Shown here: positions 17,233-26,710 of the stretch, one piece after another
Position numbering within the stretch: position 1 is the stretch's first letter
How the letters are laid out: the number at the start of each line of letters is the position of its first letter
From: Bryobacterales bacterium
GTDB lineage: Bacteria > Acidobacteriota > Terriglobia > Bryobacterales > UBA6623
Direction of reading: 5' to 3'
Length of the DNA stretch: 64,000 nt
NCBI GenBank assembly: GCA_028819215.1
Contig: JAPPMG010000097.1
Coordinates: forward strand, 1 to 64,000
Translations under genes and position numbers: made by a program
Notes under the pieces: model-generated
The model's input: the letters and a program-made list of their open reading frames with translations, nothing else
Database searches by the model: none
What the model was told of the DNA's origin: nothing

Positions 17233-19860
17233 ATGAAGGAGATTTATAGCTGGGTGTCATGGTTCCGAGATCTCTCTCGCAAGATTTCGGAAGGTGGCGA
17301 AGCGTTTCTTGCCCCTCGCGCTAGGCAAGTTCCATGGAAAGTAGACGGTAGTGAACCGTACCTTGTGCGATTCGGGGACGAGAATATTGACCCATTCTCA
17401 TTCATCTACTTGCTCGCATCGTTCGCCCGCTTCTCACCCGGAAGGAAGCGCGTCTACGAGGGTGTCGAAAGACTGTTCGGTGTGCCTAGCTCGCTCCACC
17501 TCGATGCCAACGAGGAGTTCATCTTTCCGCAACCTCAAGCGAACGCAGCGCTGTTCAGCAACTCAGGCAAGGGCAATCCGGCTCTGCTGTGGAAGTTGTT
17601 TCGATGCGCGGTCAAGGGTGTTGACTCTGTGGCCGCCGAGGACTTCATGGAGGCTCAGGAAATCGGGCATGTGGCTGTCACCAAGCTCACGCAGGCACTC
17701 TTCCTCGTCAACGCCGAAGACTTCTTGCCGTATGACGATGCCATTCACTCCCTAGGCATCATCGACCCGAGCCATGGCAAGAAAGTAACTTGGGAGACTT
17801 ACCGGAATGACGTTGAGAAGATCAGAGATGCGTTCCCTGGTTGCGGCCCCTACGAGATCAGCCTCCTAGCTTACGAGTACGGAAAGGCCAGCGATCCGCT
17901 GAGGGTGAATCCGGACCGATGCTTCCAGATAAGCACGAACGTGTACAACGACAAGACGGATCGGTGGCAGGACTTCTCGTCAAACAATTGGGCCTACACG
18001 GGCGGCCCTGGGAGCGTTAGTTGGAATGACTTTGAGCGAGATGGCGGCCAGAAGCAGTATCCCGTGGATGAACCTCGGCCTGGTGACATCCTGCTCGTTA
18101 GGTTCGCCAATACGGGGCATGGTGTCGGCATCGTGTATCGGAATGACTACGCACAACGCTTGACAAGTAAGGCGAGACTGCATGTCCTGTGGGTGAACAA
18201 GGCAGACGCGGCACTTTCCAGCGGTCCCCGCGCACTCGGATTTGGGCATGGTCGCGGCAAGATCGAATCCGCCTTTCGACAGGCTTACACCGAAACGTTT
18301 CGGATTCTCGGTCAGATGAAGAAGGGCGACGGCCCCATTGTCCCAGCGCCTCCCCAGATACCGCGTCACGCTCTGAACACGATCTTGTATGGGCCCCCGG
18401 GAACAGGAAAGACATTCTTGACTGTGCGTCGATGCGTACAGATCTGTGACGGTGAAGCGCCTCAGGACGGCGAGGAACTCCGAGCCCGCTACGGTGAGTT
18501 GATGGACGAAGGCCGAATCGAGTTTGTGACATTCCACCAGTCCTATGGCTATGAGGAGTTCGTTGAAGGGTTTCGCCCCGTCGCGAACGAGGCGAAAGGC
18601 GGCGGACTCCAGCTTAACTTGGAGGAAGGCGTTCTCAGGCGGATAGCAGAAAGGGCACGAAAGGTCCCAGAACTCGGCGGTCGTCGGATCTTCAAGATGT
18701 CGCTCGGCGATCCGAAGTCTTGGGGCGGAAAACCAGTTGGCGAGACGCTATTCAGAGAGTGTATCGACAACGGCTCCATGTTGTTGGAGTACGGCGGCGA
18801 TATTGACTGGTCGGACTCCCGCTACGATGATTGGAAGGAAATCGAAGATCGTTGGCGCACGGAAAAGAATCCCGACGTCACAGCGTACGATACGGACATC
18901 CAGGCAATATGGCGCTTCCGCACCGAAATGAGGAAAGGAGACCTCGTGGTGGTGTCGGACGGCTATCAGCACTTCCGAGCGGTAGGTGAGATAACCGGGG
19001 ATTACGAATTCAAGCGTCGCCAAGACGGCTTCCACCACGGCCGAGCAGTCCGGTGGCATTGGCATGTCCGAGACCGGGAAGGCGATCCAGTCTCGGTGTT
19101 CAAGTCGGGCTCGTTCCAGTGGCGACCCGTCAACCTTATGAATCCAGCTAATCCTGCGGGCCTTGCCCCGTATCTCGATGGAGTCGGCGAGATCGGTGAT
19201 GCCCGACCTCATGTCTTGGTGATCGATGAGATCAATCGGGCGAACATTTCCAAGGTAATGGGCGAACTTATCACTTTGCTCGAAGAGGATAAGCGCGAAG
19301 GCGCAGAGAACGAAGTGGCCGTCACTCTCGCGTATTCGCGCGATCGATTCACTCTTCCTGCGAATCTCTACTTCCTCGGGACGATGAACACCGCCGACCG
19401 CTCCATTGCGCTGATCGACACGGCGCTCCGCCGCCGTTTCCGGTTCGAGGAAATGCCCCCCCGCCCGGACCTCTTGAGCGGGGTAGGTGAACGAACGGGT
19501 GTCGACCTGGGCAGTGTTCTCCAAGCGATGAACAAGCGACTTGAATACCTCGTAGACCGCGACCACCTGATTGGGCATGCCTGGTTCATGGACGTCGAGA
19601 GTCGTGAACACCTGGACGCCGTCTTGCGCCACAAGATAATCCCCTTGATAGCGGAGTACTTCTACGATGACTGGAGCAAGGTGCGTGCTGTCTTGGGCGG
19701 GACTGACGATTTCGTGAAGAGGTGTCCGCTTGCATCGCCCCCTGATCCGGAGGACGCTACAGGCGAGAAGCGCTACCGGTGGACCATCCAGGAGAAGTTC
19801 GCCGACGACGCGTACCAGCACCTAGTTGGATCGGCAAGCGGAAACGAAGACGACAATTGA
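17233..19860 (+). CDS. mcrB: McrB-like AAA+ GTPase of a type IV restriction system, with two EVE/PUA-like segments
   Basis: An 875-aa motor subunit of modification-dependent restriction. The ATPase/GTPase shows Walker A LYGPPGTGKT (about residue 386), the McrB-type Walker B VIDEINRANISKVMGE (about 662) and the McrB signature MNTADRS with ALRRRF (about 717-735). Unusually, about 270 residues separate Walker A from Walker B. They contain a segment GDLVVVSDGYQHFRAVGEITGD followed by VRWHW (about 567-615) that looks like an EVE/PUA-type modified-base pocket. A related segment (PGDILLVRFANTGHGVGIVY, about 279-345) precedes the AAA domain. The first ~270 residues match nothing I recognise. It overlaps mcrC by 4 nt. 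Confidence 0.93.
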   Translation: MKEIYSWVSWFRDLSRKISEGGEAFLAPRARQVPWKVDGSEPYLVRFGDENIDPFSFIYLLASFARFSPGRKRVYEGVERLFGVPSSLHLDANEEFIFPQPQANAALFSNSGKGNPALLWKLFRCAVKGVDSVAAEDFMEAQEIGHVAVTKLTQALFLVNAEDFLPYDDAIHSLGIIDPSHGKKVTWETYRNDVEKIRDAFPGCGPYEISLLAYEYGKASDPLRVNPDRCFQISTNVYNDKTDRWQDFSSNNWAYTGGPGSVSWNDFERDGGQKQYPVDEPRPGDILLVRFANTGHGVGIVYRNDYAQRLTSKARLHVLWVNKADAALSSGPRALGFGHGRGKIESAFRQAYTETFRILGQMKKGDGPIVPAPPQIPRHALNTILYGPPGTGKTFLTVRRCVQICDGEAPQDGEELRARYGELMDEGRIEFVTFHQSYGYEEFVEGFRPVANEAKGGGLQLNLEEGVLRRIAERARKVPELGGRRIFKMSLGDPKSWGGKPVGETLFRECIDNGSMLLEYGGDIDWSDSRYDDWKEIEDRWRTEKNPDVTAYDTDIQAIWRFRTEMRKGDLVVVSDGYQHFRAVGEITGDYEFKRRQDGFHHGRAVRWHWHVRDREGDPVSVFKSGSFQWRPVNLMNPANPAGLAPYLDGVGEIGDARPHVLVIDEINRANISKVMGELITLLEEDKREGAENEVAVTLAYSRDRFTLPANLYFLGTMNTADRSIALIDTALRRRFRFEEMPPRPDLLSGVGERTGVDLGSVLQAMNKRLEYLVDRDHLIGHAWFMDVESREHLDAVLRHKIIPLIAEYFYDDWSKVRAVLGGTDDFVKRCPLASPPDPEDATGEKRYRWTIQEKFADDAYQHLVGSASGNEDDN

Positions 19861-21098
19861 GCGGCAACACCGAAACAGCAACCATTCGCGAATGGGGCGA
19901 CCTGCCGATAGGGGAGCGCGGGGTTGCCCCAAGAGTGGCCCGGCGGCTTCACTCTTTGGCTGACCGGGCGACCAAGCGATTGCGTGTGCCGCAGCCTGTC
20001 CTAACTCGGACAGCCATGCCAAGTCTGCGGGCTGGACAGGTTGTGGGTGTTCTGACAGTGCCCGGCTGTAGCATCGAGATCCTGCCCAAGATCGGAGGAG
20101 AAGAACATGGGGCAGTCAGGCGAGCGCTCGTGCACATGCTCGCGGTAGCGTGGGGGGTGCCCATAGCGGACAGCGAAGCGGCGTTGCTGGGGACCCAGAG
20201 GCAGGATTTGCTGGAGATCCTCGTGCGACTGTTCGCAGACACCCTTTATTCTGCTGTGCGGCGTGGACTACCGCACCGCTATCGCCTGAGGGAAGAGACG
20301 CTGCCACTACTCCGCGGCAAGCTCGACATGCGACGCCAACTCGCCAGCCACGCGTTCCGCTCCGATCGACTTGCATGCACCTTCGACGAATTGTCTGTGG
20401 ACACCCCTTTGAACCGCGTGCTCAAGAGTGCCGTGGTACGACTAGCCTCGGCCACTCGCTCTTCGGTGAACTCCCGCCGCCTATCCGAACTATCTGCGCG
20501 GTTCGAATTCGTCGGTGACAGCTTGGACCCATTGCGGGAGCGGGTCAGGCTGGACCGAACCAACCGAGCATTCCATCGTCTTCACAACCTTGCGCGCCTA
20601 TTCCTCGCAGGAGATTGGCAGAGCACAACCACGGGCGGCAGCGAAGGCATTGCGCTGCTGTTCCCCATGAACGACCTATTCGAAGAGTTCGTGGGGCGCA
20701 GCATGCTCGTAGCTCTAGCTCCGAGATCCGTCCTCCTCCAGCACAGAGGTCACTATGCACTCACAGGGCAGCACAGCGACCTATTCGCATTGCGTCCGGA
20801 CATCGTGGTGGACGATGACATCCTCATCGATACGAAGTGGAAAGAGCTCAACCCTCATGAATCAACTGTTGGAGTCGATCAGGCCGACGTCTACCAGATG
20901 CTCGCATACGCGCGCGCTTACGAGGCCCAGCGCGTGGTGCTGCTCTATCCTTGGCACGAGGGTCTTGCGAATCCTGGAATCTACCGGAGCTGGCGAATCA
21001 AGGGCACATCAACAAGATTCGACATCGCGACGGTCGACGTCGGCAGACCAGATTCTGTCCAGCATGTCCTCCGAAGTATCGTGGTTGCCTCTAGCTAG
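19857..21098 (+). CDS. mcrC: McrC-like nuclease subunit of the type IV restriction system
   Basis: The partner of McrB: an N-terminal McrC beta domain that touches the AAA+ ring (ILPKIGG block) and a C-terminal PD-(D/E)XK nuclease with Asp in LRPDIVVDDD (about residue 312) and the DxK in ILIDTKWK (about 324). I start at the TTG at 19857, whose TTGA overlaps the mcrB stop, a common sign of translational coupling. A longer frame begins at 19779 inside mcrB but adds no conserved sequence. About 413 aa, close to other McrC proteins. Together with McrB it should cleave DNA with modified bases. Confidence 0.92.
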   Translation: MSGNTETATIREWGDLPIGERGVAPRVARRLHSLADRATKRLRVPQPVLTRTAMPSLRAGQVVGVLTVPGCSIEILPKIGGEEHGAVRRALVHMLAVAWGVPIADSEAALLGTQRQDLLEILVRLFADTLYSAVRRGLPHRYRLREETLPLLRGKLDMRRQLASHAFRSDRLACTFDELSVDTPLNRVLKSAVVRLASATRSSVNSRRLSELSARFEFVGDSLDPLRERVRLDRTNRAFHRLHNLARLFLAGDWQSTTTGGSEGIALLFPMNDLFEEFVGRSMLVALAPRSVLLQHRGHYALTGQHSDLFALRPDIVVDDDILIDTKWKELNPHESTVGVDQADVYQMLAYARAYEAQRVVLLYPWHEGLANPGIYRSWRIKGTSTRFDIATVDVGRPDSVQHVLRSIVVASS

Positions 21099-21299
21099 CG
21101 ACGATCGAGGGGACAGATGCGTTGGCATGCCCTTGCGCAGATAAGTGCCTCTTTCAAGAGCTTTCGAAGAGCGCTGCCCAGAAGGGGGAAGTGAGATACC
21201 TCAAGGTGATTCCGAATGGATACTCAATCTTGAATCTGTCTCAGAATTGGCGCCGCCGGCGTTAAGGTAAGATGCTGATGTACCCGGTTCGTTAGCGAA

Positions 21300-21376
21300 G
21301 GGCCCGTAGCTCAGCTGGATAGAGCGGCCGCCTCCTAAGCGGCAGGCCGGGGGTTCGAATCCCTCCGGGCCCGCCA
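21300..21376 (+). tRNA. tRNA-Arg (anticodon CCU)
   Basis: A complete 77-nt cloverleaf. Acceptor GGGCCCG (21300-21306) pairs with CGGGCCC (21366-21372). The anticodon stem GCCGC/GCGGC encloses loop CTCCTAA with anticodon CCT at 21334-21336, the T loop is TTCGAAT, the discriminator is G, and CCA is encoded. Its last 14 bases are repeated at 29624-29637 beyond an integrase gene, so it appears to be the attachment site of an integrated element. Confidence 0.97.
21363..21376. repeat. Probable attachment site, tRNA end (attL)
   Basis: CTCCGGGCCCGCCA, the exact 3' end of tRNA-Arg including CCA. It recurs in the same orientation at 29624-29637. Tyrosine integrases of the P4 type commonly recombine at tRNA 3' ends and leave such repeats. 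Confidence 0.6.
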
Positions 21377-21642
21377 CAGTCTTGACGTAAATTACTGATA
21401 ATAAATCCTTTATAATTGGAATCGATTGTTTCGTTCCACTAAATGTCCCACAGGATTTTCCGAATAACGAGACTGCTCACGACGTCGACTTGCGAACCTC
21501 AATCCGAATCTCAGGTCTTGCGTTCCTGAGAGCTGTTGGCTCGAGAAGCGTCGATTCGAGTGGTCTTACTGCCATTGACATAATGGCCAGCGCACCATTC
21601 TGCAGTGACTTATCTCGGTCCATCGTCGTCTCCATCAGTTAC

Positions 21643-24498
21643 TCATCGTTCGCCGCGGTTCATAGCGAGCAATTCGCCCAGAGCGTCGTCGTCATCGATG
21701 TTGGCGGGCCAGCCGTACGCGGCAGCCACAGCGGCGTCTAGGGCGTCGTGGGCGTCGGCAAGCCACTGGGGCCGGGCGTTGTACAGGTTTGTCAGGGTCC
21801 GCTTCTTGAGAGCCTTCGCCGCGTCCCCGTCGCGAGCAACCGGTCGTTTCGGGAAGCCCGGCACCGGCTCGTCAACCCACTCGACCCACTCCGGGGGATT
21901 GAGCCAGCGGTCGCGCAACTCGACCAGCCGTTGAGCTTCCACGGCTATAGCCATTGCTCGCGGATCCTCAGCGAAGTCGGCGGCAGGTACGTGCGGCGTC
22001 AGCCCGTCGGGGAACGGAAACGTCTCGAACGTGGTGGTAGGAGTGTAGCGCGGGTCGTTGCCCTTGCCGAGCCACGTCCCCAGTCGTAGAGACCAGACCT
22101 CGTGGAACCGGCTGTGCAGGATGCCGAAAGTCGTGTCGTCGTCGCGGGCGATAGCGATTGTTGCCGAGTCAGGGCAGACGCGAGTATCGAGCCAAACGAA
22201 TAGGCGGTACTTGGCCACGCGGGGCGTCACGATGTAGCGGGACAGGCCGTCGAGCGCCTGCCACATCGCCCGTGGAGGTTCGTGGTGCTGCCACCAACGG
22301 CGAAGTCGCGCTGGGCGCCGGTTCTGCTGACGCAAGGGGTAGACGCGCTCCTGTATCCATCGGAACGGCTCTTCGTACAGCGCCGCATCACCCTCCGCCA
22401 TGCTCCACCCGAAGTCCACGATCCACTTGCCGCTCGCACGGCGGGTCAGGTCCATGCCGTTCATCCACGGCTTCAACACATCGGCGTTGGTTCGACCGTT
22501 CGGGTTGGCCGGCAGGCGGAGCCACTCGCGCGCAATATCGCCAGCCACGTCGAACGGACCGCCCTTCTTGTCGCCCATGAAGGCGACCCCAGCATTCTCA
22601 GGAAGACGCCGGACCCCAGTGAGATCAACACCGCTACCGTCTCGGCGAGCTGTCAGGTCGGAGTAGATTTCCTCGACGGGCTCGCCGTCAAGGCGGGCGT
22701 CAGCCACGGACTTGTCGTCGGCGCGCGAGAAGCAGATCAGAGAAACTCTGACGGCGGCTCCGTCGTTGACCCACGGCTCGTCGCTCCAGGCCTCGAAGAT
22801 GTTTCGGCTCGCGGTCGCCGCCTGCAATGCTCGCCTGCTCGCGCCGCCGCGAATCGAGTTGGTGGCGACGAGGCCCACCCGCCTGGCGTTCCCAGACTCT
22901 AGGTGCCTTCCCGCCTTCCAGAACCAATAGCAGACGAGATCGGCCTTGGCTGGCACTTGACCACGGTACGTTGCGAACAGCCGCGAGATGTACTCTTCGC
23001 CGAGTGTGGTCACCAGGAGGTTGCCAAGGAACGGCGGGTTACCAATTACGACATCCGCCGCGGGCCAGTCCGGTTCGGTGCCGTCCGGAGTCAGGATCGC
23101 ATCGCGGCACTCGATGGTGTCCAAGGGCTTGAGGATCGGGTCGCGGGCTTCTGTGAAGCCGTTGCGCCGCATCCACTGGATCTCGCCGATCCAAATCGAG
23201 ACGCGCGCCAGTTCGGCCGCATACGGGTTCATCTCGATCCCCTTCACGTTGGCCGGGCCGATCTCCGGAAACGCCCGCTCAAGGCCCAGCGCTTCCGCGT
23301 CGAGCTGGACGCGGTGCTCCAAGTCCTTCAGCGCCTGCAAGGCGAGGTAGAGGAAATTGCCCGACCCGCATGCCGGGTCCAGCACCGAAAACGCTCTCAG
23401 GCGATCTAGGAATGCGCGGTACTGCCGCTTGGCCTCGTTCCACCGTTTCGTGCGAGCGGTCGGTGATTTGGCGGCTTTCGCACCCTCCAGCCCAGCAGCA
23501 ATCTCCGCCTTTTCCGCAGCCCACTCGGCAAGCCACGGGCGACTGACGACCGGTTCGATCAGCAGCATGATCTTGTCGCGATCGGTGTAGTGCGCGCCAA
23601 GTTGGGCGCGTTTGTCCGGGTCCAGCCCGCGCTCAAATAAGGTGCCGAGGATCGACGGGTCAATCTCGGACCAGTCCAGACGCGATGCGGCCAGCACGGT
23701 TTGGATGTCGGACTGCTCCAGCGGCAGCGCAGCCGCATCGTCGAACAGCCCGCCGTTGAACCATTCGACCGTCTCGAAGCCGACACGGCCGCCGGTGGCC
23801 ATTACCCCGAACAGATCGTCGGCAAGAGCCGCGAATTGCTTCGGCGTACGCTGTGCCTGCTCGAGCATCCGCGTGAACATGTGGTCCGGCAGCAGTCCCA
23901 CGTCATCGGCGAACATGCAGAAGACGAGCCGATTGACGAAGTGCGCTACCGCGTGCGCGTCGTGTCCCCTCTCGCGCAAAGACTGCGCGAGACTTGCAAA
24001 GGATGCTGCGACACGCTCCGTGAGCGCCTGCCGAGTCTCACCCGGGCGCAGCCGCTCGGGATCAGAAAACGCCCACTTGAGCCGGTCGCGCGCTGAGGCT
24101 TCGGCGAGGTCTTGCAGGCCGAACTCGTAAGTCCTGCTGACGCAGTTGGTCCAGTTGGTGCGAATCCGGAACTGCAGCATGTCGGAGACGATCAGCAGCG
24201 GCGGGTTCTCCAGCGCCAGCGCGTAGGTCCGAAGCTGCGCGAAAGCAGCGTCGAGATCGGCTTGCTGCCCCTTGTACTCCCAGGCGAAGTGGTGGCGCTT
24301 CCAGACATCGGCCCAGCCGTCCCCGCCAGTGTCCTTGCGAGCGCCCCGCTCAAAGCAATACGTCGCGCCGGTCGGATCAGCCTCGGCTGGCGTCGGCTCG
24401 CCGAGCAGCCGGCACAGGTCGATGAAGTGCTCCTGCGACGCGGAACGCTCCTTCAACTCGGATGCGCTCCACTTGGTGATGAACTCGTACGGTGTCAT
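21643..24498 (-). CDS. MmeI-like type IIL restriction-modification fusion (nuclease plus N6-adenine methyltransferase plus specificity domain)
   Basis: A 951-aa single-chain enzyme. Residues about 60-80 hold a PD-(D/E)XK-type site (GDGWADVW, then FAWEYKGQ with ExK at 74-76). A helical linker follows. The methyltransferase has motif I LDPACGSGNF (374-382), GIEMNPYAAELAR (about 420) and motif IV NPPF (487-490), the gamma-class N6-adenine pattern. The C-terminal ~300 residues (FGWSMAEGDAALYEEPFRWI onward) form the target-recognition region. Length and order match MmeI-family enzymes, which modify one strand and cut about 20 bp away. It could instead be methylation-only if the nuclease site is inactive. 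The target sequence cannot be read here. Confidence 0.88.
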   Translation of the reverse strand: MTPYEFITKWSASELKERSASQEHFIDLCRLLGEPTPAEADPTGATYCFERGARKDTGGDGWADVWKRHHFAWEYKGQQADLDAAFAQLRTYALALENPPLLIVSDMLQFRIRTNWTNCVSRTYEFGLQDLAEASARDRLKWAFSDPERLRPGETRQALTERVAASFASLAQSLRERGHDAHAVAHFVNRLVFCMFADDVGLLPDHMFTRMLEQAQRTPKQFAALADDLFGVMATGGRVGFETVEWFNGGLFDDAAALPLEQSDIQTVLAASRLDWSEIDPSILGTLFERGLDPDKRAQLGAHYTDRDKIMLLIEPVVSRPWLAEWAAEKAEIAAGLEGAKAAKSPTARTKRWNEAKRQYRAFLDRLRAFSVLDPACGSGNFLYLALQALKDLEHRVQLDAEALGLERAFPEIGPANVKGIEMNPYAAELARVSIWIGEIQWMRRNGFTEARDPILKPLDTIECRDAILTPDGTEPDWPAADVVIGNPPFLGNLLVTTLGEEYISRLFATYRGQVPAKADLVCYWFWKAGRHLESGNARRVGLVATNSIRGGASRRALQAATASRNIFEAWSDEPWVNDGAAVRVSLICFSRADDKSVADARLDGEPVEEIYSDLTARRDGSGVDLTGVRRLPENAGVAFMGDKKGGPFDVAGDIAREWLRLPANPNGRTNADVLKPWMNGMDLTRRASGKWIVDFGWSMAEGDAALYEEPFRWIQERVYPLRQQNRRPARLRRWWQHHEPPRAMWQALDGLSRYIVTPRVAKYRLFVWLDTRVCPDSATIAIARDDDTTFGILHSRFHEVWSLRLGTWLGKGNDPRYTPTTTFETFPFPDGLTPHVPAADFAEDPRAMAIAVEAQRLVELRDRWLNPPEWVEWVDEPVPGFPKRPVARDGDAAKALKKRTLTNLYNARPQWLADAHDALDAAVAAAYGWPANIDDDDALGELLAMNRGER

Positions 24499-25708
24499 GG
24501 GCGCGTTCGGCGTGGCCCACTACTGATGTGGTTTCAATCTACGTAGATGATTTCCGGCCAAGGTTCCTTCCGAGGCGTCGTAATCGGGTTTCCGTTCAGC
24601 AATTGGAGCAACACAACCAGTGTATTGCGAACGGCAGCCAAGAGCCGGACGGGCGACCCACTTTAGCTCTAAGGATACTCGCGCAGGGATACAGGGTATG
24701 GACCGAAGCAGCTGCGAAACACCGGGCTCCACTTGATTCGGGGAAATTGGTCTTTCGAAACACATGTCGTCCGCGAACGAGGCACTCTCCCCTCTCCGCG
24801 AAACATCCGGGTTCGTGCAAAGGTTCTCTGTACCAGCGGGTTGGTGATCAGAGCGGGATAACTGGGGCACTCGGGCGGTTCGACCGGCCGGTCCCCGGTG
24901 CTGCGGGGAAAATGCCCCGGCGCACGGCCTCCGGGGCGGCTGGGAAGGTCCGCGCGCAGCAAACGAGACCGGGTTAACTGATTGCCCAGCAGGAAGTTAT
25001 TCAGATGGCCGGGACGAGTGGGAGCCCTAGAGCGCAGCACTGGCGGGGCGGGAGCGACCCCCCCGAAAACGGCCCTTGCTTGCACAGACGGTCCTGTCGG
25101 AGAGGTCGCTCCCGGGACTTTTCCTTGCAGGAAGGCAGTGTCGTCCCAGTGGGCCGCCGAGGCCCTTGTCGAAGGCGTCCGAACTGTCGTCCGTCGCTCC
25201 CGTTCCCTGAGTGCCCGGCCCCAGTCGAGGTCTGGTGCTTGGTCGTCAAGGTTTCGACCACGGTGATTCGCTCGGACTCCGCTTGCTGAGCACAAACCGG
25301 GTCCAGCCCCGACGCAAGCTCCGGTCTTGGGCCTTCAATTCCGCCTCGAAGGGCGTTTCTTGAGGGAGCGCCGATTACAGTGGGCTCGCTCACAACGTGG
25401 GGAGTTGGTTCTCCGACTGGGTCGAAACGAAGGGGGCCATGGTTGTTGGCGAGATCTGCCGAGGAGCGGTTCCCCACTAACTGCCTAGCGGCAAATCTTG
25501 AACTGCGGGATGCTGAGTGTGTCGCGGTTTGGAAACTGCTGAGTCTGTGGGATCGCGCGCGCGAGTTCTCGCTGCCGGCTTCCCCGGCTGAACGGCCTTC
25601 CTGACCTACAATCTCTGCGCCATGGCTTGCGAGCTGCCCCCCAACGGCGGCGATTTGCGGATCTAGCGAGTTTGCTCGAGGCAATCTCGTCTTGGGCTGT
25701 TCTCTTCG
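24499..25708. other. 1.2-kb stretch without a convincing gene; several GC-rich inverted repeats
   Basis: Long frames exist on both strands, but none shows a domain, credible composition or a ribosome site, and they overlap one another. Structure is present. A hairpin around 24898-24925 has GGGG and CCCC arms, with an outer GTGC/GCAC arm. An 11-bp inverted repeat, CGGGAGCGACC (25049-25059) and GGTCGCTCCCG (25104-25114), has a 44-nt interval. It could be a structured RNA, a decayed gene or both. No known RNA family was recognised. Confidence 0.4.
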
Positions 25709-26551
25709 ATGGCGGAAAATAGGGCGATGAGCTCGAAACGGAAGAGCGGGCCCAAAGGCAGTGAGATTCCCATCGGGGAGTGGCTCAGACAGATCCGTGC
25801 TGAAAGGGTGCAGTATGTCGGATCCAAGGACCACGACGGCCCCCCCGACTGGATCGTCGAATATGAGGGTGAAACAGTTGCCATAGAAGTCTGCCTACTG
25901 CACGATTCTGCGGGGTGGGGGAAATCTAGGGAGGTCTTCGCTTTTGAGCGGGAGTTAGCGAAACTGATCCAAGAGGAATCAGTACGAGGAGCAGAGGCAC
26001 GGCAATGGCACGCACGCTGTGAATACGACCCCAGAGAATCTAAGTCTTCGATACGCAAACAAGAAGGATGGAAGTCGAAGGCCCGCAAGGCATTACGCAC
26101 ACCGGGGCCAGGGGGGGGATTTCAGCTGCTATGCCCGGGCTCGAGGATAGGACGCGGGGTGATTCTGGACCTGAGTCCGGCGTCTAGCAAGGGAAGCTTC
26201 GCCGGCGTGAGTGTCGATAGAGGAGACATAGTCGAAGCAACACTAACCGAGCGGATAATTGCAGAGACGAGGAAGAAGACCGAAAAGGTCCGAAACGGCA
26301 GACGGGCGAAGAGCTACCATCGATGGTGGCTTGTCCTTGATGATGAGGTCTTGATTGCTCCAATCGAGGTACTGGAGGCTTCTGAGCAAGCGAGGATCGC
26401 GACGATGGTTCAGAATTCCGTCGATCGAAACCTGTGGAGCAAAATCATCTTGGTGAGCCGGTTTCAGGCGGTGCATTCTCCGCCGAAGCCTCCCAAATGG
26501 TTCTGGGCACCGTGGGAGGATGACCGTCACCCGCCACTCCCGCGAGCGTAG
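25709..26551 (+). CDS. Uncharacterised protein with a possible PD-(D/E)XK-like nuclease site
   Basis: A 280-aa soluble, basic protein. Near the N-terminus, PPDWIVEYEGETVAIEVCLL (about residues 45-65) resembles the PD...(D/E)-x-K core of restriction-like nucleases, with Val in place of Lys; the rest matches nothing I recognise. The tail is Trp/Pro-rich (PPKPPKWFWAPWED). The start may be 25709 or the ATG at 25727, which has a purine-rich stretch upstream. Its setting between an MmeI-like enzyme and a DUF4268 protein inside an integrated island suggests a role in defence or element biology; this is inference only. Confidence 0.6.
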   Translation: MAENRAMSSKRKSGPKGSEIPIGEWLRQIRAERVQYVGSKDHDGPPDWIVEYEGETVAIEVCLLHDSAGWGKSREVFAFERELAKLIQEESVRGAEARQWHARCEYDPRESKSSIRKQEGWKSKARKALRTPGPGGGFQLLCPGSRIGRGVILDLSPASSKGSFAGVSVDRGDIVEATLTERIIAETRKKTEKVRNGRRAKSYHRWWLVLDDEVLIAPIEVLEASEQARIATMVQNSVDRNLWSKIILVSRFQAVHSPPKPPKWFWAPWEDDRHPPLPRA

Positions 26552-26710
26552 CCTAGAGGGTGACATCGCGCCTCAGTTTCGCTTCCAATCAAGTAGCTGA
26601 TCAAATGCGATCCTTGGGGAACTGGGGGTGCAGATGAAGCAGTTCGTAGGAGGTTCTTCCTGTCTACTACTATGGTGCGGAGAAGATCGAAAAGCCTAAG
26701 TGACTAGGAC

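Noticed and set aside
18748..19821. 357-codon frame antisense to mcrB
   Set aside because: It mirrors codon-position bias of mcrB, whose AAA motifs lie on the plus strand; no domain seen.
24870..24960. Group II intron or other ribozyme ending in the hairpin near 24898-24925
   Set aside because: The hairpin lacks the AGC triad and spacing of domain V, and no reverse transcriptase is present.
25001..25834. 277-codon minus-strand frame, and the 208-codon frame at 24669-25295
   Set aside because: Both are rich in Arg, Pro and Ser in the way random G+C-rich frames are, overlap each other and the start of a better gene, and have no ribosome site.
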